NCBI RefSeq assembly: GCF_049243985.1
Contig: NC_135377.1
Span: 60,274,145 to 60,338,144, forward strand
Reading direction: 5' to 3'
From: Paroedura picta
Lineage: Eukaryota; Chordata; Lepidosauria; Squamata; Gekkonidae
DNA: 64,000 bases
Numbering within the stretch: position 1 is the stretch's first letter; each line of letters opens with the position of its first letter. Shown here one piece after another: positions 37,996 through 48,682 of the stretch. Both the position numbers and the translations under genes were made by a program. The notes under the pieces were generated by a model. It was not told the DNA's origin. It ran no database searches and saw only the letters and a list, made by a program, of their open reading frames with translations.

Positions 37996-40125
37996 AGTCT
38001 GAAAAAAAAATCAAAAATACATTTGTGTCTCTTCTATCTGCACAGGCTGGCCATGGTTTTAACAAGCCTGTTGTTGTTTTCTGCTAGGTAAAAATGCTAG
38101 CATCTAACTCAATTGTGGTAGCCTTTGTTCCAGAAGAGTCGCTGTGTTAGCTTAACAATCTGTTGTCACATCTGACCTGCATGTAAAAGATGAAAGGCTA
38201 GGTGAAGTAGTCTTTCCCCATTTAATTAACTGTATCCCCCCTCCTTTTTATCTTAACCCTGAAAAAGTTTGCTTATCTGAGGAAACTGATTAGAGAGATG
38301 AGATGAATTCTCACAGGTTAGATTTAGTGATGTCAGTAGACGTTGCATGGTTTGATGTAGCAGAATCCAGGACCCCCTCCTTTGCAGTATCCTAGTTTCA
38401 CTTTGAAGAAGCAAACTTGTTAAACCAAAGTACTTAGTTCCATTGACAACCTGTAATGTTTTAGAACCTGTTCTAATTTCCTTAACATTCTGAGAACATA
38501 ATATTCAGAAGGGACTAAATGTAACAAGAAGTGCAAATGCAGAATTTTAACAAGAGCAACATCCATTTTGCTAAAAGCTGAATGGGTTGAGCAACCTCTT
38601 TGCTTTAAAAAATGTAATACTGTAGGTACATTAGAGGTGTTTTCAAGCATAAAGATTCACTAAAAGAATGTCTGTGGTGATAGGCATCTTGTAAAAAATA
38701 GTTCCCTCCTTAAAAGTTATATAACCCTTACTCCTTTAAGCAGGTGTCACACACTAAACATGTAAATAGAGAATGTATATATACTGTTTCTTGGTATTGC
38801 GTCCCTCTTACTGTTCTTATATTAACTGACTGTCTCAAAATATCAGAGTTTTTATTTGGTTAAGTTAAATGATGTCCACTCTGCTATTTTGGTGGGTAGA
38901 TTCCAGGGAGGAACTCAGGGAACTCAAGAGAAAAAGACAATAGAACTATTCTGACAAACTTTGAAAGAACAGTGAGGCAAAGGAGTGAAACGTGAAATAT
39001 GTCAGAGCAGGACGCAAGAAGCAAGAAAAGAAAGCAGTGAGCAGTCAACAGTGCCAAGTAATGAAGAATTACATTTTTTTAATCTCCATTTCCAGATGTC
39101 AGCATCTTTCTTTGAAACAAGTACTTTATAGTTTCAAGGTCTGAGAATGAAGGCATTAGACAAACACAAAGACTCTGGTGTATGTAAAGTTTTCATTGAA
39201 TTTCACCTTACAAGAGCTTTGGTCATTTGACTTTTGGCATTACATACACAAGTTTTAGGGTATTCCTCAAAGGGAACCTGAGACCAGTAGCCCATAAAAT
39301 GTCACAACACATACTGCTGTTTTATTTTCTTTTGCAACAGTTGAATGATAACCTCCCTGTTCAAGATGCTGAACAGACTTCAGATCTATTAATTAAGGAC
39401 ATGAATGCATAGTTTTGGTCCTATTGCACTTAAATATCCACAAAACTTTTTAAAATCCTGTCTAGTGGATTCATAATAGCAGCAACAAAATCCACAACAA
39501 AATAGAAAATGTGCATTTGATCTTATTTTTGTTCTTCTAAAATTATTTCTCTAACTGCTGATAGATCTGTACATTTCACAACTAATTCCCAAGTTAAACA
39601 AGAAGTAAACCATCTGTCCAACCCCTTCAAGCTTAAGGGTGAAAAGAGTATTAAAAAAATTAGGTTGCTTAATCTTGTCTGTCCCTCTGCAATGTTATAG
39701 CCAGAGATAAGCTCTCTCTTCCTTGCGAGGATCTACTCGCAACCCCATCTTAGAATAACATGCGGGGTAGGTATGTGGCAGCAGTAGGTTATTCAACCTT
39801 TCCTTCCTTGCTTTAGCATTACATACATAGGGGAAGCAAGTTTGCTCAGCAGGGCATGGGTGGGCCTGTGTACAGATATGCTTGGCTCCACAGTATTTCC
39901 TCAAAAGTGGCTTGCTGGTCAAGCTGTTTTGCTCATCAGGAGTATACAGGCTACACTTTATGTAGCAATGGGAAAAAATCATGTCTTTCAAACAAAACAA
40001 AGCTGAAGAATGTGGTGCACAGAATGCTAGCAGGCTGTAGCTTTCAAAGACATGTACCCTAGAAGACTAGCGTGTGGTTTGCCCACTAATAACACTATAT
40101 TTTTAGAGCATTACTGTCCATTAAA
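37996..40125. other. between ADNP2 and BLOC1S4, mainly unassigned
   Basis: Probably holds the 3' UTR of BLOC1S4 at its right end (minus strand). No further gene or named repeat is visible. Confidence 0.4.
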
Positions 40126-40227
40126 TCACATATATTGTGTTTCACGCATGGAGGGAAAGTAGTCTTCAGTCTTGAAGAGTTCAGGAGGTTCATAAAGGCT
40201 TTGCTTCGGCCTTAAGGATGACGATTT
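40126..40227 (-). CDS. BLOC1S4: BLOC1S4 exon 5
   Basis: 33 codons plus TGA: KSSSLRPKQSLYEPPELFKT onward, EDYFP, ending MRETQYM. The acceptor reads TTGAATTGCAG on the minus strand. Too short to stand out as an open frame. Confidence 0.9.
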   Translation of the reverse strand, partial: KSSSLRPKQSLYEPPELFKTEDYFPSMRETQYM

Positions 40228-43200
40228 CTGCAATTCAACATCCGTAAGTTAAAATACTTTCATACAACGACAAGGTAGCAAGTGCAGATTTTAACGCTTA
40301 TATATTTTTACATCAACTCTATAAGAAATAATATGTCCTCTAAAACTTATATGCCTTCATTCTTTTCACAGCTTGAGAATGCATATTTTTTACATAAGAG
40401 AAAAGCAGACAGTTTTCCAACTGCCTGCATAAAATACTAGAGGCAGGACTATTTCAGCGTTTGCTTTATCAGTGCACAGTTGAGTATATAAAACCTCATT
40501 CTTGAAACACAGTGAGCCTCTTGTGCAGAGTGGTAAGGCAGCAGACATGCAATCTGAAAGCTCTGCCCATGAGGCTGGGAGTTCGATCCCAGCAGCCGGC
40601 TCAAGGTTGACTCAGCCTTCCATAATTCCGAGGTTGGTAAAATGAGTACCCAGCTTGCTGGGGGTAAACGGTAATGACTGGGGAAGGCACTGGCAAACTA
40701 CCCCGTATTGAGTTTGCCATGAAAATGCTAGAGGACGTCACCCCAAGGGTTAGACATGACTCGGTGCTTGCACAGGGGATACCTTTACCTTTTTACCTTG
40801 AAGCACAATGTCTCCAGATGGGATACAAAAATGAACTGATACAAATGGAAATGAAGCCCTACATTTCTCAGAGAAGCAGCTGTCTTATGACTGCGGGAAG
40901 GGGCAAAATTCTAGGCAGGCAAGTACACAAGGCAGGACCCTCAAAGGGAGGGATACTTGGGCCAAACAGCACTTGAACAGCATGCAGTGCACAAACTGTA
41001 TGTGTTAATAAAAGCAGTCAATGTGACGTCCTGTACCAGCCCACGGTTATGAGGATTGTGCAATCTACATTTTTACATGATACAAGATTACAGAGGCAAA
41101 TTCAGGCTAAGAAGCATCACAATAGCTATTGAGCTTATTAAGGATCCCCACGGTTAGGCTGGTCCTTTCTGAGATTATTTTTTTTAACCAGTTCACAAAG
41201 TTTTGTTCTCTCTTATAAAAATGGAAACAGTACGTAATTATGTTCTGCAGCAATAGTCTCCAACATAAATCCACCCCACGAGTACAATTCTGTGAGCCAT
41301 CAGAATTCAAGGAAGAAGGTTATTTTGCATGGGAAGTCTCAGACTCATCTCTTTTTTAAATATAAGGACATAGTTCGCTGTATGTGTATTACAAGGCTCA
41401 TTCAGGTGTATCAACAAAAAGGGAGAAATCTCACGTTCCACGCTTGCAATATTAAAACTCAGGATGTCCTTTAACTGGTTCCACGAGACTGACTGCTCAA
41501 TTTACAAAAGCTCCAGGTTTAACTGCCTTGCTTAAGAAATCCTTTCTGATGAAACCAGTATTTTCATACTTGATAAGGAAAACTTACATTAAGAAAGGAT
41601 GGCACATTGATTGTGTGTAAAAGTTTTTTGAGAGTATTTGGAAATGTCCCAAGGTCTGCTTCTGCCTTTGTGATGTGTTCCTCCATTCCGGCCACATTAT
41701 TTCCGACCATTTTTACGAAGGCCTGGTTGAAAAATTAAACCAAACAGCTTAGCAACAGAATGTGTCTAAGCACTGAAGAGCCCTGAAAACTTTCAATGTG
41801 CTGTTTACGTAATTCATCATTTAAAAAAAATAAGGATGTGTGTACACACAATCCGGTGTATGTTCAATGCAGATATTCAAATAAGTCTCAGTTTGAAAGT
41901 GACGGGCAAGAAGTTGGCTAGATTCCTGTGCACCAAGATCGAAGACCAAACTCATCAACCAACTCCAATTAGTTATGACATCCAAGTATGGGCACTTTAA
42001 TCAGTAAAGGTTATTTCTTTCCCAGTAACCAGGATTCTTAAAATCAGTTTAGCTACTTGGAAGGTACCTGACATCAGTGAAGAATTTGGCTGTTAATATT
42101 AATGGGAGTTCATTAAAACATTAACAGCTTCAGTCTCCAAATGCTGCATGAAGAGCAGAAAGAGTATGCAGATTTGTGATTCATTCTAGCCTTGGATTTA
42201 AACTCATAAAAATCAATTTATTGTAAGTGCAGGTCTGCAGTGTGCTGCAGTAATACACCTGGATTATTCATATTTGTAAGGATTGTTTAATTCAAACATC
42301 AAGTGGCCCCAACAGTTCACAAGTTGTTCATTTCAAGTTTCAAGATTTATTTATTTAAGGCATCCTAAACCTACTTTTCTCAAACTCAAGGTGGGTCCTC
42401 CACCCCTTTATTACAAATTTACAAAAAGTGATGGAAGTACAGTAGGTGTGAAAACAAAAGGAAAAAAGGACTGTTTTTATACCCCGCTTTTCACTACCTG
42501 AAGGAATTCCAAAGCAGCTTACAAACACATTCCCCTTCCTCTCCCTACAACAGACACCCTGTGAAGCAGGTAAGGCTGAGAGAGTTCCAAGAGTACTGCT
42601 CTGTGAGAACAGCCCTAAGAGAACTGTAAGTAGCTCAAGGTCACCCAGCTGGCTGAATGTAGAGGAATGGGGAATCAAACCTAGTTATCCAGGTTGTAGA
42701 CCACCACTCTACACCAAGCTGGCTCACTAGCCACAAGATTTCTAATGTTTAGAACTTCAGAACACAGTGGAAATATTTCAGGAGTGGTTCATTATTCTGA
42801 AGACTGGAATGGAGCTAGTAAGCCATTCCTGTGAATTACTCACGGCCAAGATCTACTAGACAAAGGCACATTTTATATTCCTCACATAAAAGCCAAAGGA
42901 ATCAAAAAGAGGGGAAAGACTTCTGTACAAAACCACAAAAGGAACTGAGTACCAGAGGCCATACAAAGGGGGGGGGGAGATAGATATAATTAACTATGTT
43001 CAAAGCAAATGCCAATATATTCTGGGTAAACAATACAGTGTAACTTGTGAAAATAGTCCCTATATAGAGTGCATGATATAGTGAAGTATGACCATTAAAG
43101 TATAACAATTCAGTGCATGATAAAGTATAAAAATTAGTAAAGTAGAACAATAGATGGTCTGCTGTATAATTAAGATACCGTTTCAATTTCTTCTTCAGAA

Positions 43201-45986
43201 TTGTTTCTGTTATAATCCCATTGGAGAATGGCCTTGGACAGTTGTTGTAGACTGTCTATAAAAGACAAAAGTTAAAAAAAAAAACTTCATGTATGATGGA
43301 ACATCTAAGCAGCAGGAAAAATGACACTGTTTATATCAGCTGATCATACTTCATTTTATCATGCACTGTATATAGGAACTGTTTTCACTAATTGCACTGT
43401 ACTGTACTATAATGCCTGCACTGCATATATTAACATTTGGTTTGTACCACAGCTTTAGAGTAAGCAAAGCAAGGTGCCATCAGAGAGCCATATGTATATC
43501 TATTTTCATGTAGAAGGCAGGCCAAAACAGGGGCAGAACTAACATGCATCCAAATATACAAGGAACATGGACTGCTCTTGCAGGCTCTGTACACATTCTG
43601 GAACTTAAAGTTCTACAAAAGGTCAGTAACTCAAGATTATTTTAACAGATGTTATAGGCAACCCTGCCCCATCTACATGAAAATATTGCTACTGGTATTT
43701 CATGTAAAAATTAGACATTAGAAATACATACCTCCAGTTTGTCTATCTTTCTATACAGCTGCCTCATTTCCATAGCCTTTGAATGAATATGTGGCACACT
43801 TTCATTCACAATTTGAGAGGAGTCATTTCGAATCTAGTGGGAGGTTAAAAAAAATAAAAGTAAACTTGCCGTATCTAAAACTGCAGCCAAGTTTGGCCCA
43901 ACTTTGGTAAATTCTACAAAACTGATTTAAGATTGTCTACAATGTCAAACTGAGTGCATACAACGGTGTAAGTACAAAACCAGTACAACTGACTCACGGC
44001 ATATTGATGGGATTCTCCTAACAATAGAATTGCTTTAGGATGCTTTGGGCTGATCCTGCATTGAGCAGGGGATTGGACTAGATGGCCTGTATGGCCCCTT
44101 CCAACTCTATGATTCTATGAATTTAATCTATAGTAAGTTCAACAGCTACCACAGATTTGAATAAGGCATAATAAAGTGAAAGCAAATTCCTTTTGGTGAA
44201 AGCCAATATATTTTGTTGCCTAAAAGACAGCCACATATCCTTTCTCTAAGGATTGCCTTATGGATTTTGACTGTCCAGGGAAGTGGAAAAATGTTTGAAG
44301 GACCTGTCAATTATTACAGCAATGATCAAAACTCTGATTTACTTCACTTATAAAGAAGTATTTAGTGGGCATCTACTTTTTAAACTGTTCATTTCACCTC
44401 TGTTTTAAGGCATAAACAAAGGCCTTTTGATTTGAATAAAGGTAAAGGTATCCCCTGTGCAAGCACCGAGTCATGTCTGACCCTTGGGGTGACGCCCTCT
44501 AGCGTTTTCATGGCAGACCCAATACAGGGTGGTTTGCCAGTGCCTTCCCCAGTTTTGACCATTTACCCCCCAGCAAGCTGGGTACTCATTTTACCGACCT
44601 CGGAAGGATGGAAGGCTGAGTCAACCTTGAGCCGGCTGCTGGGATTGAACTCCCAGCCTTATGGGCAAAGCTTTCAGACGGCTGCCTTACCACTCTGCGC
44701 CACAAGAGGCTCATCACTTGATTTGAATAGAAAAGCTAAAATTAAATAAATTTAAATTATAAATAAATAAGAACCCTCAACAATCATCAGAACGCACTGC
44801 ATTGTTAAAAGGAAAATGCTTTATTACAGTGCTACCTTTTCACAAAGTGGAATACTTACCATATCTAGCATCCCCACAAACTCATCCACCCTGGTTAGCA
44901 GATCTTCCAGGCTCTTGTCTAAGGTTCTGATCTGAGCAGAATAAAATGTCAGTGGATACGTTGAAATAATAGTGGCAAGCACAAGTGAGATTATGAAAAG
45001 CAGAGGATTACATTAATAGAAAAAACAACCCTTCTCCCTTGTCTTTGAACAATTTCAGGTAGCATAATTGATGAGGAAACAGACAGGATAAAAAGCATTT
45101 ATTTAGGCATCTACATCCTGCGTTTCTTCCCAACAGGGACTGAAAGCAGATTACATCATTCTCTGTTCCATTTTACCTTCACCATCAACCTACGAAGCTG
45201 ATTCAACTGAGGCCAAGCTATGGTGTTTTCTAATAAGTTGGGTCTGGATTCCTCTGCAGTATTCTGTATACATACATCACATTGAGGCTAATAGCTCCCC
45301 CTCTGGGGCTGTTCTGGCTTGGGAAAAAAGGCACTGGGAGGGAAAGCAGAAGCCCCTCTTCCCGCCCATGTTGTAGTCCCATGCCAAATGCCTGTGCATC
45401 ATAAAAAGGATGTTCCCCTACAGTGACTGCAGGGAACAGGAGTATTTCACATATTATTTTTATTTATCGATACATTTATCCGCCGCTCTCTCTCCGAGGA
45501 CTCAGGCCCGCCCACAACAGCCTGAATTACACAAGTCAACAAGATACAGATGAAGGCATTTAAACACTTGTAAACGCTGCTGTCTAACGGTCAATCGCTT
45601 TCAGACCCTTCGCTCCTGACAGCAGGGCACATTCGGAGCCGGTCGGACGCCGCCCTGGCCTTCTGAAGGGAGCGGCCGTAGCCAGGCCTCCTCGAGAGCA
45701 AGCGCCGTCCGGCTCCCGGGAAAGGGTCAAGTCGGGCCCGCGCGCGCCTCAGTGGCCCCACCTGCCCGGCGGAGGCGGCTCCTTCCAGCGGCTGCAGCAA
45801 GTAGGCGGCGTAGTCGGCCGTGGGCGCCAGCAGCAGTTCTCCCTCCTCGTCGCCCAGGCCGGAGGCGCTGCTGTGGCTCTGCGAGACTTTGCCGCTGTCT
45901 CCGCTCAGCTGCGCCGAGGGGTCTTCCGCGGCTGCGGCGCCCGCCTCCATCGCCATCGCCGCCGCCTCCTCGTCGTCTCCGTCCAT
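40126..45986 (-). CDS. BLOC1S4: BLOC1S4 (cappuccino), BLOC-1 complex subunit 4, five exons
   Basis: Minus-strand exons 45986-45762, 44931-44860, 43833-43732, 41722-41588 and 40227-40126 all join in phase 0 and have AG/GT borders. They encode 211 residues; human BLOC1S4 has 217. The protein is a coiled-coil subunit of BLOC-1, the cytosolic complex that sorts cargo to lysosome-related organelles such as melanosomes and platelet dense granules. Diagnostic stretches are SGDSGKVSQSHSSASG (about 29-44), SLEDLLTRVDEFVGMLDMIR (about 82-101), ESVPHIHSKAMEMRQLY, KAEADLGTFP and the C-terminal FKTEDYFP. The start is ATG at 45984-45986, with A at -3 and G at +4. The upstream in-frame TTG was not chosen. 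In mammals the gene is intronless and elsewhere in the genome. Confidence 0.95.
40511..40796 (+). mobile_element. full-length tRNA-derived SINE (family A), copy 2
   Basis: Plus strand: 'gagcctcttgtgcagagtgg', B box 'gggagttcgatccca', tail 'acctttacctttt'. Target duplication CTTGAAACAC / CTTGAAGCAC (40501-40510, 40797-40806). It sits in BLOC1S4 intron 4, antisense to the gene. Confidence 0.92.
41588..41722 (-). CDS. BLOC1S4: BLOC1S4 exon 4
   Basis: 45 codons AFVKMVGNNVAGMEEHITKA onward, TFPNTLKKLLHTINVPSFLN; acceptor TTTCAACCAG, donor GTAAGT. Part of the coiled-coil core. Confidence 0.93.
41760..42470. other. BLOC1S4 intron 3, nothing recognised
   Basis: AT-rich intron sequence. Confidence 0.4.
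42470..42728 (-). mobile_element. tRNA-derived SINE (family B)
   Basis: Reversed: 'tataccccgcttttcactac', 'ctacaacagacaccctgtga', 'gaatcaaacctagttatcca' (B box) and 'ctacaccaagctggctcac' (A box/head). Confidence 0.9.
43045..43390. repeat. inverted-repeat pair in BLOC1S4 intron 3, unclassified
   Basis: 43045-43092 and the complement of 43343-43390 agree at about 41 of 48 positions, around 'cctatatagagtgcatgata'. The spacer is about 250 bp. Possible MITE or hairpin. Confidence 0.6.
43732..43833 (-). CDS. BLOC1S4: BLOC1S4 exon 3
   Basis: 34 codons IRNDSSQIVNESVPHIHSKA onward to KIDKLE; acceptor CCCACTAG, donor GTATGT. Aligns with human IRGDSSHVVNEGVPRIHAKA. Confidence 0.93.
44030..44118 (+). 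mobile_element. short CR1 LINE 3' end
   Basis: 'ggattggactagatggcctg', 'ccccttccaactctatga' and ATTCTATGA: a 5'-truncated CR1 tail in BLOC1S4 intron 2. Confidence 0.9.
44439..44717 (-). mobile_element. full-length tRNA-derived SINE (family A), copy 3
   Basis: Nearly the same sequence as 12178-12460, about 94% by eye. Flanked by the 12-bp duplication TTGATTTGAATA (44427-44438, 44718-44729). In BLOC1S4 intron 2, same strand as the gene. Confidence 0.93.
44860..44931 (-). CDS. BLOC1S4: BLOC1S4 exon 2
   Basis: 24 codons IRTLDKSLEDLLTRVDEFVG MLDM; acceptor TTCTGCTCAG, donor GTAAGT. The SLEDLLTRVDEFVGMLDM block is the most conserved part of the family. Confidence 0.95.
45450..45545 (-). mobile_element. 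LINE 3'-end fragment
   Basis: 'tttatttatcgatacattta' and 'ctccgaggactcaggcccgc' match, on the complement, the '...ctgagtcctcggag...aaataaa' tail of squamate LINEs. Confidence 0.5.
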
Positions 45987-46500
45987 CTTCCTCCTGGCCA
46001 ACCGCCGGTCACCTGACAGAGCGGGTGTGGACGCGAGGCGCCTTCCGCACTACGGAACCTCAGCGGGGACAACGTTCCAAGGGAAGGTTCCATGGGGCGG
46101 GGCCAAGGCGGCCGAATTGTCATCGTGTCCGGGGGCGGCAGAGCGAGCCGTTAACGGTTTCCAGCCAGAAACGGAGGAAGGTCAAGCGAAGCCGCTTTCG
46201 TCCTTCTTCGCTGGCGACCTCTGCCCGCTTTGCGGTGCTGCTTTGGAACGTCCTCCCCCTTTTCAGGATCCCGGGGCTCCGGGACGAGAGACCGACTCAG
46301 GGCTGAAGGCGGCGAACAGAAGATTGTCGGGGACGCGCGTGGCATGGCCCCCAGCAGACCCCGACGCTCCAGCGTCTACGAGCAGAGGGGGAGAATTTTT
46401 CCGTTTTCCCCTCAAGCTATCGGCTTCAGCCCAGCTTTCGTTCCACGGCTGTTCCTCAAAGAGGAGGGCATCTCCTTTGCCGCTCCCACATCCGTAGAAG
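45720..46500 (-). promoter_or_regulatory. BLOC1S4: CpG island and promoter of BLOC1S4
   Basis: A dense CpG stretch covers exon 1 and about 500 bp upstream (higher coordinates), with GGGGCGGGGC near 46094-46103 and no TATA box seen. Long open frames here on both strands come from GC content. Confidence 0.7.
45762..45986 (-). CDS. BLOC1S4: BLOC1S4 exon 1, coding part
   Basis: 75 codons from MDGDDEEAAAMAMEAG to EGAASAGQ; donor GTGGGG at 45761. It is GC-rich and Ala/Glu/Ser-rich, and includes the SGDSGKVSQSHSSASG block shared with human. Confidence 0.9.
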
Positions 46501-46667
46501 CCCCCTCCTCGGGAACAGTTAGGGAGGGGTATTCGGGAAACCAACCCCCCTGCTAAGAATCCAAAAACAAAGGCTGAATGTTTTATTTTTAGAAAAGTGC
46601 ATCTCAGTATGTTTAATACTAATATTTAAGAAGAATTCTCAAACTTTTCTACTAGAATGGTTCAAAT

Positions 46668-46812
46668 GAGTAGCCGTGTTGGTCTGAAGTAGCACAGTAA
46701 AATCAGGCCAGTAGCACCTTTAAGTCCAACAAAGGTTTATTCAAGGCGTGAGTAAATCTTATGCCTTGAATAAATCTTTGTTGGTTTTAAAGGTCCTACT
46801 GAACTCTACTGG
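46668..46812. mobile_element. Penelope-like terminal repeats joined head-to-head
   Basis: 46710-46752 ('agtagcacctttaagtccaa' onward) and its complement at 46760-46800 form about 41-bp arms with almost no interior. Same sequence as the termini at 17395 and 28790. Confidence 0.65.
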
Positions 46813-47439
46813 AATGGTTATTGGGATTTGTTTTGGGTCATTGTAATGTGTAAATTATATACTGGGGGGAGGGGGAATGAGGGGTCACTGCATTCTTTTT
46901 TTATCCTGTTATGGAAAAGGGCAGTTAAATAAGAACAGCTATGGAACAGTAAGAAACAATTTTGTAACTCCCACCCCCCCACCTAAGTGACTTCTGTGGA
47001 TGTAGGGAACAACTCAGTAATACTTTTCATCCTCTGCTAAGACAGAAAGGACAGGTTTTTCCTCTTGAGATTATTTCCTTCTCCAGTTTAATTTGGTTTA
47101 CGGAGGTATTTTATATTATATATATAGTAATTCATTAACAGTGCCCAGGAAAAAAAAACATTTTTCTAGAAAAATAATCCTACACGTGTGCCACCGACTC
47201 CCTTTTCAGTATGTGTAACATTAGTCATTTCCCCTAAAAATAGTCAGCAGATTTCAGACTGGGAGGAAAAACTCTTAATGTATTTCTCAAGGTTAAAACA
47301 ATCTGCTCATCTTGGCATGTTCATTTTGCCTGGCCACATATTTTTTCCCACAATTCATTGCAACGCTGAATACACATTACATCTTTGTTATTGCTTATTT
47401 ATGCCAAAGAAAACTTTATGAACCCAAAGTTGTGTTAAC

Positions 47440-47820
47440 AATAATGCAAGGATTGCCGAAACTAAAACAATTCCACAAGGCCTGCAAAATAAAGCTCTTT
47501 CCCCAAGCCATCAATGAAAACACCACCAAATAGAGCCCCTAAGGCCCCTCCCACCACCAAACTGCACTCAGTAGAGGCACAGGACAACTCCGGAAACTGG
47601 AAACACTCCCAAAAAGAACTGAACAACAGTTATTGCAGTTAACAGTTACATAAATGCAGAGTTGTAAAGTGAAAATACCCTATGATTGAAAATGACGCAA
47701 GTTCTACTACTGTTAGAAATGTTTAGAAGTTCATGAGGCTTTCTTTGTATTGTACTACTTTACCTCCATTTTTCTATTTTCATTGTAAACTATCCTGAGC
47801 TAGGACAGTGTGTATATATA
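47440..47820 (+). mobile_element. LINE 3' region (CR1/L2-type)
   Basis: Encodes PKLKQFHKACKIKLFPQAI, the same protein end as the 1325 fragment. It is followed by a 3' UTR ending 'attgtaaactatcctgagct'. A (TA)n and (CAT)n run follows at 47812-47840. Confidence 0.75.
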
Positions 47821-48383
47821 TATATCATCATCATCATCATAATCACAAACACCATAGAGAAACTCAGAATTACAGCAGTAATACCTCTTTCCTTTTACTT
47901 AAAGAATAGTGCAAACCTGTTAATTTAGACTGCAATTTATAATACGAATAAATGTTTTGTCTTTCTTTCCAGTTACAGAAACTGATCATCCTGTATATTA
48001 GTGGTACTATGGACGCTATTGTAGAACAATGTCTTCAGTCCTCATAAAGGTTTTTAAACCAGACATACAAAGTAAAGACACTTTTAATGAAAAGGTAGAA
48101 AAATGAGCAAGTTACATTACATTCTTGAAATAGGTATCCCCCAATCTAGAAGAAAACAATTCTGCTTTAATCATTTCTATTCTGAAATGACCTGTCCCAT
48201 ATCAAACCTACTTTTTCAGCGCACCTTGTAACTGGATTTTACTATGTGAAATGGGAAGATCCATGTGCAAATGGTCTCTAAAATACATTGAAAATGGGCC
48301 AAAAGTGCATTATTCAGTATGCGTGACTATGCCCTGCCAACTCCCTGATCCTTTGTACCAGGTTTTGCTAGCATGTTTTAATG

Positions 48384-48674
48384 CAGTGGTCCCCAACCTT
48401 TTTATCACCGGGGACCACTCAACACCGGGGACCACTCAACGCCTTTTACTGAGGCCCGGTGGGGGGGGGTAGTTTACTCCTCTACTCTCAACCACTGCCC
48501 TAGCGTTCTCTGATCGCTATGGTAATGTTTAAACATCCCTTCAAAATAAGATACAGATACGCCACAACAATGAAGTGTGTTGTAAAGGGCTGGGGGGAAG
48601 GCGTCCTTCGGGGCCCACCTCCAATTAGTCGAAGGACCACATGTGGTCCGCGGCCCACAGATTGGGGATCACTA
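48384..48674. mobile_element. hAT-type transposon (CAGTGGTCCCCAACC family), complete non-autonomous copy
   Basis: Ends CAGTGGTCCCCAACC and ATTGGGGATCACTA; perfect 8-bp duplication TTTTAATG (48376-48383, 48675-48682). The interior differs from the 29846 copy ('gtcgaaggaccacatgtggt'). Confidence 0.92.
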
Positions 48675-48682
48675 TTTTAATG

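Noticed and set aside
43186-43262. Possible extra BLOC1S4 exon (AG-bounded short minus-strand frame)
   Set aside because: Exons 3 and 4 already join exactly as in the human protein; the frame has no similarity to the family.
46001-46003. TTG as the BLOC1S4 start (five codons upstream of the ATG)
   Set aside because: A good-context ATG lies at 45984-45986; a non-ATG start has no support.
45752-46556. Frames on the plus strand opposite BLOC1S4 exon 1
   Set aside because: Antisense shadows in GC-rich DNA; the minus-strand frame has the conserved BLOC1S4 motif.
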